Origin: Streptomyces sp. B1I3 | GTDB lineage: Bacteria > Actinomycetota > Actinomycetes > Streptomycetales > Streptomycetaceae | Direction of reading: 5' to 3' | NCBI RefSeq assembly: GCF_030816615.1 | Contig: NZ_JAUSYD010000001.1 | Span: 3,928,501-3,992,500, forward strand | DNA length: 64,000 bases | In this document: positions 24,578 to 33,248 of the stretch, one piece after another | Position numbering within the stretch: the stretch's first letter is position 1 | Layout of the letters: each line of letters starts with the position of its first letter | The notes under the pieces: model-generated | Seen by the model: only the letters and a program-made list of their open reading frames with translations | What the model was told of the DNA's origin: nothing | Database searches by the model: none | Program-made: the position numbers and the translations under genes

Positions 24578-26053
24578 GTGTCTGAGGAGCTCACCCCGGA
24601 GACCCCGGAAGCCGCAGAAGCAGAGCCGATCAAGCAGCGGAAGAACGGCCTGTACCCGGGCATTTCCGACGAGCTCGCCGAGAACATGAAGTCCGGCTGG
24701 GCCGACACCGAACTGCGCGGTCTGGAGCCGATCGCCCAGTCCGGCCACACCGCCGAGCGCCGCGCCGCACTCTCCGCACGCTTTCCCGGCGAGCGGCTCG
24801 TCATCCCCGCGGGCAACCTGAAGACCCGCTCCAACGACACCGAGTACGCCTTCCGCGCCTCCACCGAGTACGCCTACCTCACCGGTGACCGGACCCAGGA
24901 CGGCGTCCTGGTCCTGGAGCCGACCGGTTCCGGCGATGAGGCCGGCCACGAGGCGACGATCTACCTCCTCCCCCGTTCCGACCGTGAGAACGGCGAGTTC
25001 TGGCTCGACGGGCAGGGTGAGCTCTGGGTCGGCCGGCGCCACTCCCTCTCGGAGGCCGAGCAGCTGCTGGGCATCCCGGCCAGGGACGTCCGCGAACTCC
25101 CGGCCGCACTCGCCGAGGCCACCGGCCCGGTGCGCGTCGTCCGCGGCCACGACACGGGCATCGAGAGCGCCCTCACCGACAAGGTCACCGCGGAGCGCGA
25201 CGAGGAGCTGCGCGTCTTCCTCTCCGAGGCACGCCTGGTCAAGGACGCCTTCGAGGTGGCCGAGCTGCAGAAGGCCTGTGACGCCACGGCGCGCGGCTTC
25301 GAGGACGTCGTGAAGGTGCTCGACAGGGCCGAGGCGACGAGCGAGCGCTACATCGAAGGCACGTTCTTCCTCCGCGCCCGCGTCGAGGGCAACGACATCG
25401 GCTACGGATCGATCTGCGCCGCCGGCCCGCACGCCACGACCCTGCACTGGGTCCGCAACGACGGCGCCGTCCGCGCCGGCGAACTCCTGCTGCTCGACGC
25501 CGGCGTGGAGACCGACGAGCTCTACACCGCGGATGTGACGCGCACGCTGCCGATCAACGGCTCGTTCAGCCCGCTGCAGCGCAAGATCTACGACGCCGTG
25601 TACGAGGCGCAGGAAGCCGGCATCGCGGCCGTGAAGCCCGGCGCGGCCTTCCGTGACTTCCACGACGCCGCGCAGCGCGTCCTCGCCGAGAAGCTGGTCG
25701 AGTGGGGACTGCTGGGCGACCTGTCCGTGGAGAAGGTACTGGAGCTGGGACTGCAGCGCCGCTGGACCCTGCACGGCACCGGTCACATGCTCGGCATGGA
25801 CGTCCACGATTGCGCCGCCGCCCGCACCGAGTCGTACGTCGACGGCGTCCTGGAGCCGGGCGTGTGCCTCACGGTCGAGCCCGGACTGTACTTCCAGGCC
25901 GACGACCTGACCGTGCCCGAGGAGTACCGCGGCATCGGCGTCCGGATCGAGGACGACATCCTGGTCACCGAGGACGGCAACCGGAACCTCTCCGACAAGC
26001 TGCCGCGCCGCGCGGAGGACGTCGAGGCGTGGATGGCCTCGCTCAGGAGCTGA
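24578..26053 (+). CDS. pepP: Xaa-Pro aminopeptidase (aminopeptidase P family)
   Basis: The 491-aa protein starts at a GTG 7 nt after AAGGAGAG, giving MSEELTPETPEAAEAE. The N-terminal AMP_N domain (SNDTEYAFRASTEYAYLTG, ERDEELRVF) precedes a pita-bread metallopeptidase fold. Metal ligands are visible in LLLDAGVETDELYTADVTRTLP (two Asp), HGTGHMLGMDVHD (His), TVEPGLYF (Glu) and GIGVRIEDDILVTEDG (Glu). It removes the N-terminal residue when proline is second and is cytoplasmic. It is convergent with the anti-sigma-like gene, 36 bp away. Confidence 0.93.
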   Translation: MSEELTPETPEAAEAEPIKQRKNGLYPGISDELAENMKSGWADTELRGLEPIAQSGHTAERRAALSARFPGERLVIPAGNLKTRSNDTEYAFRASTEYAYLTGDRTQDGVLVLEPTGSGDEAGHEATIYLLPRSDRENGEFWLDGQGELWVGRRHSLSEAEQLLGIPARDVRELPAALAEATGPVRVVRGHDTGIESALTDKVTAERDEELRVFLSEARLVKDAFEVAELQKACDATARGFEDVVKVLDRAEATSERYIEGTFFLRARVEGNDIGYGSICAAGPHATTLHWVRNDGAVRAGELLLLDAGVETDELYTADVTRTLPINGSFSPLQRKIYDAVYEAQEAGIAAVKPGAAFRDFHDAAQRVLAEKLVEWGLLGDLSVEKVLELGLQRRWTLHGTGHMLGMDVHDCAAARTESYVDGVLEPGVCLTVEPGLYFQADDLTVPEEYRGIGVRIEDDILVTEDGNRNLSDKLPRRAEDVEAWMASLRS

Positions 26054-26089
26054 GCCCACGGCGCCCGGCCCGCCCCGGGGGCGCGCTGT

Positions 26090-26680
26090 TCAGGACACCA
26101 TGAGCAGCGCGCCGTCGCGCCACTTCAGGACCTTGTCGAAGCTGACGACCGCGCCGCGCCCCGGTGCGTTCCCGAAGTGGACGTGGTCGGCGAGCTCCTG
26201 GATCAGGCAGAGTCCCCGGCCGCTCTCCGCCATGGCAGGGGGGTGCTCCTTCGGCCGGGCGCCGCATCCGGCCGAAGGTGACGGATGACCGGCTGACGGC
26301 TGCGCGTCCGGCGGATGCCCGGCGGACGGATGTACGGCGGTGCGAAGCGTGCGCCGGGCGGGGAAACCGGGTCCCGAGTCGGCGACTTCGATACGGCATT
26401 TCTCGCCGTCCAGATAAGCGGTGACCCGGTACTGCCCACTGGCGCGTCCGGGCAGCTCGTCGGTGCGGCCGAAGCCGTCGGCGTCTCCGGCGTCGCTCCC
26501 CTCCCGGTGGCCGCCGCCGTGTTCCACGGCGTTCGCACAGGCTTCGCTGAGTGCGACCGACAGGTCGTAGGAGATATCCGGATCCACCCCCGCGGTCTCC
26601 ATGGTGCCGAGCAAGAAACGACGGGCGAGCGGAACGCTCGCAGCTTCGCGCCGCAAATGGAGTGACCACCACATGCTCAT
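26090..26680 (-). CDS. HATPase anti-sigma-like protein with repeat insert in the ATP lid
   Basis: The 196-aa protein carries an N box (DLSVALSEACANAVEHG), G1 (IEVADSGPGFP) and G2 (ESGRGLCLIQELAD), the Bergerat fold of RsbW-like kinases. Between G1 and G2 the ATP-lid region is expanded by about 40 residues of Pro/Ser/Ala/Gly/His repeats (PSAGHPPDAQPSAGHPSPSAG). A second His/Gly/Asp-rich insert follows the N box. These could be flexible lids or sensor segments. The partner sigma factor is not nearby. Confidence 0.82.
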   Translation of the reverse strand: MSMWWSLHLRREAASVPLARRFLLGTMETAGVDPDISYDLSVALSEACANAVEHGGGHREGSDAGDADGFGRTDELPGRASGQYRVTAYLDGEKCRIEVADSGPGFPARRTLRTAVHPSAGHPPDAQPSAGHPSPSAGCGARPKEHPPAMAESGRGLCLIQELADHVHFGNAPGRGAVVSFDKVLKWRDGALLMVS

Positions 26681-26937
26681 GCTCCAGCCTCCTGGCTGCG
26701 GCTCGACATAAGGTTACGTATTGCCGCAGAGGACGCTTCGTAAGCACGGTTCGTCCGCGACAGCGCTCATTCGGCGGATGCGAAAGTTCCGTATTCCGGT
26801 GTATGTCCGCTCCGAGGGGCCACCGGAAGCCTCCGTGAACAGGTACAACCCTCCACGATCAACCCGATGGGGACGGATACCGACCTTACGGACCTGCCGC
26901 ACGGAGACCATGGACACAGTGCGATGATGTCCCCGCC

Positions 26938-27774
26938 ATGTCTATGCCTGTCGCACGCGCCGGAGCCGGTCTGCGGCTCCTGAGGACCGCGGTGTTCACC
27001 GCGGTCTGCGTCGTGCTGGCCGCGGCAGGCCATGCGCTGGCCGCGGGTGCGGCCGTGCCCGGTGGGGCACTGCTCGCCGCGTTCCTCGGTGTCTTCGCCG
27101 TCACGGCGACGCTCGCCGGCCGCGAACGGTCCCTCCCCGCGATCACCGCCGCGCTGGCCGCGGCGCAGGTCGCCCTGCACGCCGCCTTCGCCGCGTGGCA
27201 TGACGCAGGACAACCGGCGACGCCGTCCACGGACGACCCGCTGATCCGGTTCGCCGCCGGTCTGGTGTGCGGGGCCGGGCCCTCTCAGCTCACTGCCGGG
27301 CAGGCCCACCGCATCGTCTCGACCGCGGGCATCGACCCCGCGACCGTGGCGCAGGGGCACACGCACCTCGCGTCCGGAGCCGCAGTGGCCCCGGACACCG
27401 CTTCGGCGGCCGACCCCGGCGCACTGGCCGCAGTGCTGTCCGGACTGCTGCCGAGCCTGCCCATGTTCCTCGGACACCTCCTCGCCGCCCTCGCCACCGG
27501 CTGGCTGCTGCGCCGGGGCGAGATCGCGCTGTTCCGGCTGGCCAGGCTGTCGGTGTACGGCGGCAGGCAGCTCGCGGCCGGGGCCAGGCTCCGGGCACTG
27601 CGGGCCGCCATGGCCCTCGTACGCGCCCTGCGTGCCGGGCTTCCCGGGCGGCCCACGACCGGGCCGCTCATTCCCCGTACCGCCGCCGACGCACCGGCGC
27701 CCGCCACCGGGGACCTCCTTCAGCACATGGTGATCAGGCGAGGCCCGCCGCCCGTATTCGTACGCGCAGCCTGA
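26938..27774 (+). CDS. Integral membrane protein at head of copper locus
   Basis: The 278-aa protein has an N-terminal hydrophobic pair (LRTAVFTAVCVVLAAAGHAL, LLAAFLGVFAVTATLAG), then AITAALAAAQVALHAAF and a later segment (LSGLLPSLPMFLGHLLAALATGWLLRRG), so four or five TM helices. His residues are scattered in the predicted outer loops (CGAGPSQLTAGQAHR, AQGHTHLASG), consistent with metal handling, but no family motif is seen. It lies 105 bp before ycnI and reads in the same direction. Confidence 0.7.
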   Translation: MSMPVARAGAGLRLLRTAVFTAVCVVLAAAGHALAAGAAVPGGALLAAFLGVFAVTATLAGRERSLPAITAALAAAQVALHAAFAAWHDAGQPATPSTDDPLIRFAAGLVCGAGPSQLTAGQAHRIVSTAGIDPATVAQGHTHLASGAAVAPDTASAADPGALAAVLSGLLPSLPMFLGHLLAALATGWLLRRGEIALFRLARLSVYGGRQLAAGARLRALRAAMALVRALRAGLPGRPTTGPLIPRTAADAPAPATGDLLQHMVIRRGPPPVFVRAA

Positions 27775-27879
27775 CGCGACCCCTCCGCCGGAAACCGGGA
27801 GGAGGTGGTCGTGATGCCGTCGTGCACCTGCGCGCCGGATTCACCACCCTTCCTCGTGCCTTGTGGAGTGATCCCTGCC

Positions 27880-28614
27880 ATGAACGTTTCACGCATCGCC
27901 GTCGCGGGCGGCGTCGCCGCGTCCGCCGTCCTTCTGCTCGCCGGCCCCGCCTTCGCACACGTCAGCGTGCAGCCGCAGGGCCAGGCCGCCAAGGGCGGCT
28001 ACGCCACCATCAACTTCAAGGTCCCCAACGAGCGCGACAACGCCTCCACCGTGAAGCTCGAGGTGAACTTCCCGACCGACCACCCGCTGGCCTCCGTCAG
28101 CCCGCAGGCGGTCCCCGGCTGGAAGATCGACGTCACGAAGAGCAAGCTGGCCGAGCCGCTCGACGTCCACGGCAAGAAGATCAACGAGGCCGTCTCCAAG
28201 GTCACCTGGACCGCCGACGGCAGCGGCATCGGGCCCGGCTACTTCCAGCAGTTCCCCCTCTCCGTCGGCCAGCTTCCCGAGGACACCGACCAGCTCGTCC
28301 TCAAGGCGCTCCAGACGTACAGCAACAAGGAAGTCGTCCGCTGGATCGAGGAGCCCACCGACGGTGGCGAGGAGCCCGAGAACCCCGCTCCCGTCCTGGC
28401 ACTGACCGCCCCGGCGGCCGACGCCCACGGCAGTGCCGCGGACGACAAGAGCAGCGACGACGAGCACGCGAAGGACACGACGGCTGCCGCCGGGAAGGAA
28501 TCCTCCTCGTCGGCCGGCGACAACACCGCCCGGGTCCTGGGCGTCGTCGGCATCGTCGTCGGCATCCTGGGCGTCGCCTTCGGGGTCCTCGCCGGCCGTC
28601 GCCGCACCGCCTGA
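27880..28614 (+). CDS. ycnI: YcnI-like copper-binding protein (DUF1775)
   Basis: The 244-aa protein has a signal peptide ending AGPAFA, so the mature protein would begin with His (HVSVQPQG). A DUF1775 domain follows (GGYATINFKVPNERDNASTVKLEVNFP, VPGWKIDV with the conserved Trp, WTADGSGIGPGYFQQFPLSVG). In YcnI the N-terminal His helps hold Cu(II). A Ser/Asp/Lys linker leads to a C-terminal TM anchor with a basic tail (VVGIVVGILGVAFGVLAGRRR). The ATG at 27880 is chosen because it makes a proper signal peptide. First gene of the copper operon proper. Confidence 0.92.
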   Translation: MNVSRIAVAGGVAASAVLLLAGPAFAHVSVQPQGQAAKGGYATINFKVPNERDNASTVKLEVNFPTDHPLASVSPQAVPGWKIDVTKSKLAEPLDVHGKKINEAVSKVTWTADGSGIGPGYFQQFPLSVGQLPEDTDQLVLKALQTYSNKEVVRWIEEPTDGGEEPENPAPVLALTAPAADAHGSAADDKSSDDEHAKDTTAAAGKESSSSAGDNTARVLGVVGIVVGILGVAFGVLAGRRRTA

Positions 28615-28660
28615 CCGTACGACTCCACCACTCGCACCACAGACCAGGAACCAGCTCCCC

Positions 28661-29314
28661 ATGCACAGCAAGAAGACGGTGCTGGCCGCGGCGTTCGCCG
28701 CCGTGGCCGCACTGACCCTGTCCGCCTGCGGCAGCGACACCCCGGCGGACCCCTCCGTCGCCGAGGTGTCCGCCGAGACGGAGTCGAAGCCCGCGACCGT
28801 GCTCGACCAGCCGTTCACGAAGCCCGACCTCGTCCTCACCGACACCCACGGCAAGAAGTACGACCTGCGCGAGAGGACCAAGGGCAAGCCGACGCTCATC
28901 TACTTCGGCTACACCAACTGCCCCGACGTCTGCCCGCTGACCATGAGCAACATCGCGCTCGCCAAGCGCGCCCTGCCCGAGGCCGACCAGGACAAGCTCC
29001 AGGTCGTCTTCGTCACGACCGACCCCGCACGGGACACCCCGGCGTCCCTGGGCAGCTGGCTCAAGGCCCAGGACCCCGACTTCACCGGCCTCACCGGCGA
29101 CTTCCCGGTCATCCAGGCGGGCGCCCGGCAGATCGGCATCGGTATCGACGCGCCCAAGAAGGAGAAGGACGGCACGATCGTCTCGATGCACGGTGCCCAG
29201 GTCATCGCCTTCTCCCCGAAGACCGACAAGGGGTACGTGCTCTACAGCGAGGACACCACGGCCGAGGACTACACCAAGGACCTTCCCAAGATCGTCGAGG
29301 GGAAGACCCCGTGA
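28661..29314 (+). CDS. sco: Sco-type copper chaperone lipoprotein
   Basis: The 217-aa protein has a lipobox (LTLSAC) at residue about 21. The thioredoxin-like SCO1/SenC domain contains the copper site CPDVC (in YTNCPDVCPLTMSN) and the distal His in SMHGAQV. Such proteins deliver copper to the CuA site of cytochrome oxidase and, in Streptomyces, support copper-dependent development. The stop overlaps the next start (GTGA). Secreted and lipid-anchored. All three copper ligands are present. Confidence 0.94.
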   Translation: MHSKKTVLAAAFAAVAALTLSACGSDTPADPSVAEVSAETESKPATVLDQPFTKPDLVLTDTHGKKYDLRERTKGKPTLIYFGYTNCPDVCPLTMSNIALAKRALPEADQDKLQVVFVTTDPARDTPASLGSWLKAQDPDFTGLTGDFPVIQAGARQIGIGIDAPKKEKDGTIVSMHGAQVIAFSPKTDKGYVLYSEDTTAEDYTKDLPKIVEGKTP

Positions 29315-29757
29315 ACCGCGGAACCGCTCTCGCCGGCGCCGCCGCCCTCGTCACCGGGCTGGCCCTGACGGGCTGTTCCCCGGCCGGCGGCCCGGAGCTC
29401 GAGGTGACCGGGGCCTTCATGCCGCAGCCCGTCAGCGACATGGCTGCGGGCTTCCTCGTCGTGAAGAACATCGGTGGCTCCACCGACCGGCTCACCTCGG
29501 TGACCAGCTCCCTCTCGGACAGCGTCACCATTCACGAGACGAGGAACCAGGCGATGCGGATGGTCACCTCGTTCGAGATTCCGGCCGGTGGTGAGCTCGA
29601 TCTCGAGCGTGGCGGGAACCACATCATGTTCATGGACCTCAAGGAGCGGCCCAAGCAGGGAGAGACGGTCGCCCTGAAGCTGCACTTCGAGAAGGCCGAC
29701 CCCATCACGGTCGACGTTCCCGTGAAGGAGACCACCTACAACCCGAAGAAGCAGTGA
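29311..29757 (+). CDS. PCu(A)C-type periplasmic copper chaperone (ECuC)
   Basis: The 148-aa lipoprotein has a lipobox ALTGC near residue 22. The DUF461 cupredoxin-like fold carries the H(M)-M-H-M copper site: VTIHETRNQAMRMV followed by GGNHIMFMDL. It binds Cu(I) and works with Sco in extracytoplasmic copper delivery. It starts at GTG overlapping the sco stop by 4 bp. Standard length. Confidence 0.93.
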   Translation: MNRGTALAGAAALVTGLALTGCSPAGGPELEVTGAFMPQPVSDMAAGFLVVKNIGGSTDRLTSVTSSLSDSVTIHETRNQAMRMVTSFEIPAGGELDLERGGNHIMFMDLKERPKQGETVALKLHFEKADPITVDVPVKETTYNPKKQ

Positions 29758-29771
29758 GGTACTGACACCCC

Positions 29772-31874
29772 ATGACAGCCACCGCCCCGCACCTCGGGCC
29801 CTCCCCGATACGCCGGCCGCTCGCCGCGGCCGCGCTCCTCACCGCGCTGATCAGCCTGCTGTTCGGCCTGGTGCTGGCCGGCGCGGGCCCCGCGTCCGCG
29901 CATGCCGCGCTGACCGGGAGCGACCCTCAGGACGGGGCGGTGGTCGCCACGGCACCCGAGGAGGTCACGCTCACCTTCTCCGAACAGATCGCCATGGGCG
30001 ACGACTCGATCCGGGTCCTCGACCCGAGTGGTGAACGGGCCGACGACGGCGCTCCGCGCGACCTGACGAGCGGCGGAACCGTCCGGTACGGGGTCCCGCT
30101 CCACAGCGGTCTGCCCGACGGTACCTACACCGTCGCCTGGCAGGCCGTCTCCGCGGACAGTCACCCGGTCTCCGGAGCCTTCACCTTCTCCGTGGGCGCG
30201 CCCTCGGAGACGACGGTCGCTCTCTCCTCCCAGGAGGCCGGCGGCGGCCTCGTGGGCATCCTCTACGGCATCGCGCGCTACGCCGCGTACGCCGGATTCA
30301 TCCTGCTCGCGGGCGGGTCGGCCTTCGTGCTCGCCTGCTGGCAGCACGGTGCGGGTGCACAGGCGCTGCAACGTCTCGTCGTACGCGGCTGGGTCACGCT
30401 CACCGCGGCGACCCTGGCCATGCTGCTCCTGCGCAACCCGTACACCGGGTCCGGAAAGCTCGCCGACGCCTTCGACCTCGACGGGCTGCAGAGCGTCCTC
30501 GACACCAAGCCGGGGGCCGCACTGGTCTCCCGGCTCCTCCTCCTGGGTGCCTCCGCACTCTTCGTCGCCGTGCTCTTCGGGGCGTACGCCCGGCGTGAGG
30601 ACGAGAAGGAGAAGCAGGACCTCACCTTCGGGCTAGCGATCGGCGGCGCGGTCATCGCCGCGGGCATCGCCGGTACGTGGGCCCTGGCCGAGCACGCCTC
30701 GACCGGCATCCAGCCGAACATCGCCATGCCGGTCGACGTGCTGCACCTGCTCGCCGTGGCCACGTGGCTGGGCGGACTGGCCGCGCTGCTCGTCGCCCTG
30801 TACCGCACCCCGGACATCACGGGCGGCGCGGTACGGCGGTTCTCCCGCCTGGCGTTCGGCAGTGTGCTCGTACTCACCGCGACCGGGCTCTACCAGTCCT
30901 GGCGACAGGTCGGTTCCTGGTCCGCGCTGACCGGTACCGGGTACGGACAGCTGCTCCTGGTCAAGGTCGCGCTGGTAGCCGTGCTCGTGGGTGTCGCGTG
31001 GACCTCGCGGCGGTGGACGGGGCGGCTGGCCGAGACCGGCGGGGCCGGGGGCCAGGAGGCCGTTCCGGTCACGGGTGCGGGTCCGGAAACGGGCACGGCC
31101 GTGGATGCGGGTCCGGGTGCGGGCGCAGGTGCGGATCCGGGTGCGGCTGTGGGCGCAGGTGCGGATCCGGCTGCGGGGGCGGGCGCAGGTGCGGATCCGG
31201 CTGCGGATCCGGCTGCGGGTCCGGGTGTGGGCACGGCGGCCTCGACCGCCGGCAGCGAGGTGGCGCCGGCGGAAGCCGGCGAGGGAAGCGGAGTGCACCC
31301 GGAGCGCGCTGCCCAACTCGCCCGGCAGCGCGCCGCACTGACGGCGACCAAGGAGAGGCGGGCGCGCGACGCCGATCCGGAGCGCTCCGGACTGCGCCGG
31401 TCCGTGTTGGTCGAGACGGGTATCGCCGTCGTGCTTCTCGCGGTCACGACGATCCTGACGTCCACCGAGCCCGGCCGGACCGAGGAGGAGGCGGCCCGGG
31501 GCACGACGGCGGTTGTCGCGCCGGTGAGCGGTGGACAGGTGAACCTGAGCGTGCCGTTCGACACCGGCGGCACGAACGGCAAGGGGACCGTGCGGCTGGA
31601 CATCAGCCCGGGCGGCACCGGCGCGAACGATGTGCACCTCTGGGTGGACGGCGCCGATGGCGGCCCGATGGACGTCCCCGAGGTGAAGCTGGCCTTCACC
31701 CTCGAGGCCAAGGACATCGGTCCGCTTCCGGTCGTCCCCGACCGCCTCACCGCAGGGCACTGGACGGCGAGTGCCGTACAGATCCCCATGGCGGGCGAAT
31801 GGAAGATCTCGGTGACCGTGCGGACATCGGACATCGACCAGACGACCGTCGACAAGAACGTGAAGATGGGCTGA
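29772..31874 (+). CDS. CopC-CopD fusion copper protein with low-complexity insert
   Basis: The 700-aa protein has a signal peptide ending PASA, then a CopC domain beginning HAALTGSDPQDG (N-terminal His ligand) with DSHPVSGAFTFSVG. The CopD-like membrane part has about eight TM helices (GIARYAAYAGFILLAGGSAFVLACW, HLLAVATWLGGLAALLVALYR, LLLVKVALVAVLVGVAW). About 75 residues of Ala/Gly/Asp/Pro repeats (430-510) come next, then one more TM and a C-terminal strand-rich extracytoplasmic domain. It imports or handles copper at the membrane. The repeat insert is encoded by near-tandem DNA at 31070-31235. Confidence 0.92.
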   Translation: MTATAPHLGPSPIRRPLAAAALLTALISLLFGLVLAGAGPASAHAALTGSDPQDGAVVATAPEEVTLTFSEQIAMGDDSIRVLDPSGERADDGAPRDLTSGGTVRYGVPLHSGLPDGTYTVAWQAVSADSHPVSGAFTFSVGAPSETTVALSSQEAGGGLVGILYGIARYAAYAGFILLAGGSAFVLACWQHGAGAQALQRLVVRGWVTLTAATLAMLLLRNPYTGSGKLADAFDLDGLQSVLDTKPGAALVSRLLLLGASALFVAVLFGAYARREDEKEKQDLTFGLAIGGAVIAAGIAGTWALAEHASTGIQPNIAMPVDVLHLLAVATWLGGLAALLVALYRTPDITGGAVRRFSRLAFGSVLVLTATGLYQSWRQVGSWSALTGTGYGQLLLVKVALVAVLVGVAWTSRRWTGRLAETGGAGGQEAVPVTGAGPETGTAVDAGPGAGAGADPGAAVGAGADPAAGAGAGADPAADPAAGPGVGTAASTAGSEVAPAEAGEGSGVHPERAAQLARQRAALTATKERRARDADPERSGLRRSVLVETGIAVVLLAVTTILTSTEPGRTEEEAARGTTAVVAPVSGGQVNLSVPFDTGGTNGKGTVRLDISPGGTGANDVHLWVDGADGGPMDVPEVKLAFTLEAKDIGPLPVVPDRLTAGHWTASAVQIPMAGEWKISVTVRTSDIDQTTVDKNVKMG

Positions 31875-31879
31875 GCAGG

Positions 31880-33175
31880 TTGAGCAAGAAGACGGACGAG
31901 CACAGCGGACCCACCACCACGGGCCAGTCCCGTGGGCCGGGCGTCTCGCGACGGCGGCTGATCGGCGGCGCGGGAGCCGCCGGGGCCGCAGGCCTGGTGC
32001 TGGGAGCGGCAGGGGGTGCGGGCGGCTACGCCGCGACCCGCGACGACGCTCCGGCCGCGCTGACGACGGTCGGTGCGACCGAGGCGATGTTTCATGGGAA
32101 ACATCAACCCGGGATCACCACTCCGCTCCAGGCCCGCGGGCACCTGATCGCTTTCGACCTGGCGGCGGGGGCGGGGCGCCGGGAGGCCGCCGCGCTGATG
32201 CGCCGCTGGTCGGCCGTGGCGGAACGGCTGATGGCGGGGGAGCCGGTCGGGGGCGGCGCCGGCCACGACACCGGCGTGGCGCTGGACGCCGGGCCGTCCT
32301 CCCTGACCATCACCTTCGGGTTCGGACGCACCTTCTTCGCGCGTACGGGCCTGACCGCCCACCTCCCGCCCTCGCTCGATCCGCTTCCGCCGTTCTCGTC
32401 CGACCACCTGGACGCCAAGCGGTCCGAGGGCGACCTGTGGGTACAGATCGGTGCCGACGACGCCCTCGTGGCGTTCCACGCGCTGCGCGCCGTACAGAAG
32501 GAAGCCGGCTCGACGGCCCGGCCGCGCTGGCAGATGAACGGCTTCAACCGCACGCCCGGCGCGACGGCCCGGCCGATGACCGCTCGCAACCTGATGGGGC
32601 AGATCGACGGCACCGGGAACCCGGAACCGGCCGAGAGCGACTTCGACGCACGTATCTTCGTGCCGGCGGGGGGCCCGTCGGCATACGCCTGGCTGGAGGG
32701 CGGCTCGTACGCCGTCGTGCGCCGGATCCGCATGCTCCTCGACGACTGGGAGAAACTCCCCGTCGAACGGCAGGAGCGGGTCATCGGACGGCGCAAGGCG
32801 GACGGAGCACCCCTGAGCGGCGGCTCGGAGACCACCGAAATGGACCTGGACAAGGCGGGCCCGGACGGCAAGCTGCTGATCCCGGACAATGCCCACGCCC
32901 GGATCTCCTCCCCCGAGAAGAACGGCGGCGCCGCGATGCTGCGGCGGCCCTTCTCGTACCACGACGGAATGTCGGACGACGGTACTCCCGAGGCCGGGCT
33001 GCTCTTCATCTGCTGGCAGGCCGATCCGTTCAAGGGTTTCATCCCGGTGCAGCGCAAGCTCGACCGCGGGGACGCCCTCTCTCCGTTCATCCGGCACGAG
33101 GCGAGCGGTCTCTTCGCTGTTCCGGGCGGCGCCGCTGCCGGGGAGTACGTGGGGCAGCGGCTGCTGGAGGCGTGA
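31880..33175 (+). CDS. dtpA: Tat-exported Dyp-type heme peroxidase (DtpA-like)
   Basis: The 431-aa protein needs the TTG at 31880 to include its twin-arginine signal (SRRRLIGGAGAAGAAGLVL); no ATG or GTG lies in between. Dyp motifs: QIDGTGNPEP with catalytic Asp 243, proximal heme ligand His 339 in NAHARISSP, distal Arg 355/356 in MLRRPFSYHDG. The C-terminal FICWQADPFKGFIPVQ and GLFAVPGG are typical of the EfeB/DtpA branch. In Streptomyces, DtpA acts with Sco and ECuC for maturation of the copper oxidase GlxA. It follows copCD by 5 bp. Confidence 0.92.
   Translation: MSKKTDEHSGPTTTGQSRGPGVSRRRLIGGAGAAGAAGLVLGAAGGAGGYAATRDDAPAALTTVGATEAMFHGKHQPGITTPLQARGHLIAFDLAAGAGRREAAALMRRWSAVAERLMAGEPVGGGAGHDTGVALDAGPSSLTITFGFGRTFFARTGLTAHLPPSLDPLPPFSSDHLDAKRSEGDLWVQIGADDALVAFHALRAVQKEAGSTARPRWQMNGFNRTPGATARPMTARNLMGQIDGTGNPEPAESDFDARIFVPAGGPSAYAWLEGGSYAVVRRIRMLLDDWEKLPVERQERVIGRRKADGAPLSGGSETTEMDLDKAGPDGKLLIPDNAHARISSPEKNGGAAMLRRPFSYHDGMSDDGTPEAGLLFICWQADPFKGFIPVQRKLDRGDALSPFIRHEASGLFAVPGGAAAGEYVGQRLLEA
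32088..32103. promoter_or_regulatory. parS-like palindrome inside dtpA
   Basis: TGTTTCATGGGAAACA differs from the parS consensus at two central positions and keeps full TGTTTC/GAAACA arms. It lies in coding sequence. It could be a weak ParB site or chance. Confidence 0.35.
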
Positions 33176-33248
33176 GCCCGCTGCGGGCTGCCGGCGACGC
33201 GCACCGCGAGCCGCGAGGTCACTTCCGGTGGCACATTATGGTGACCGT

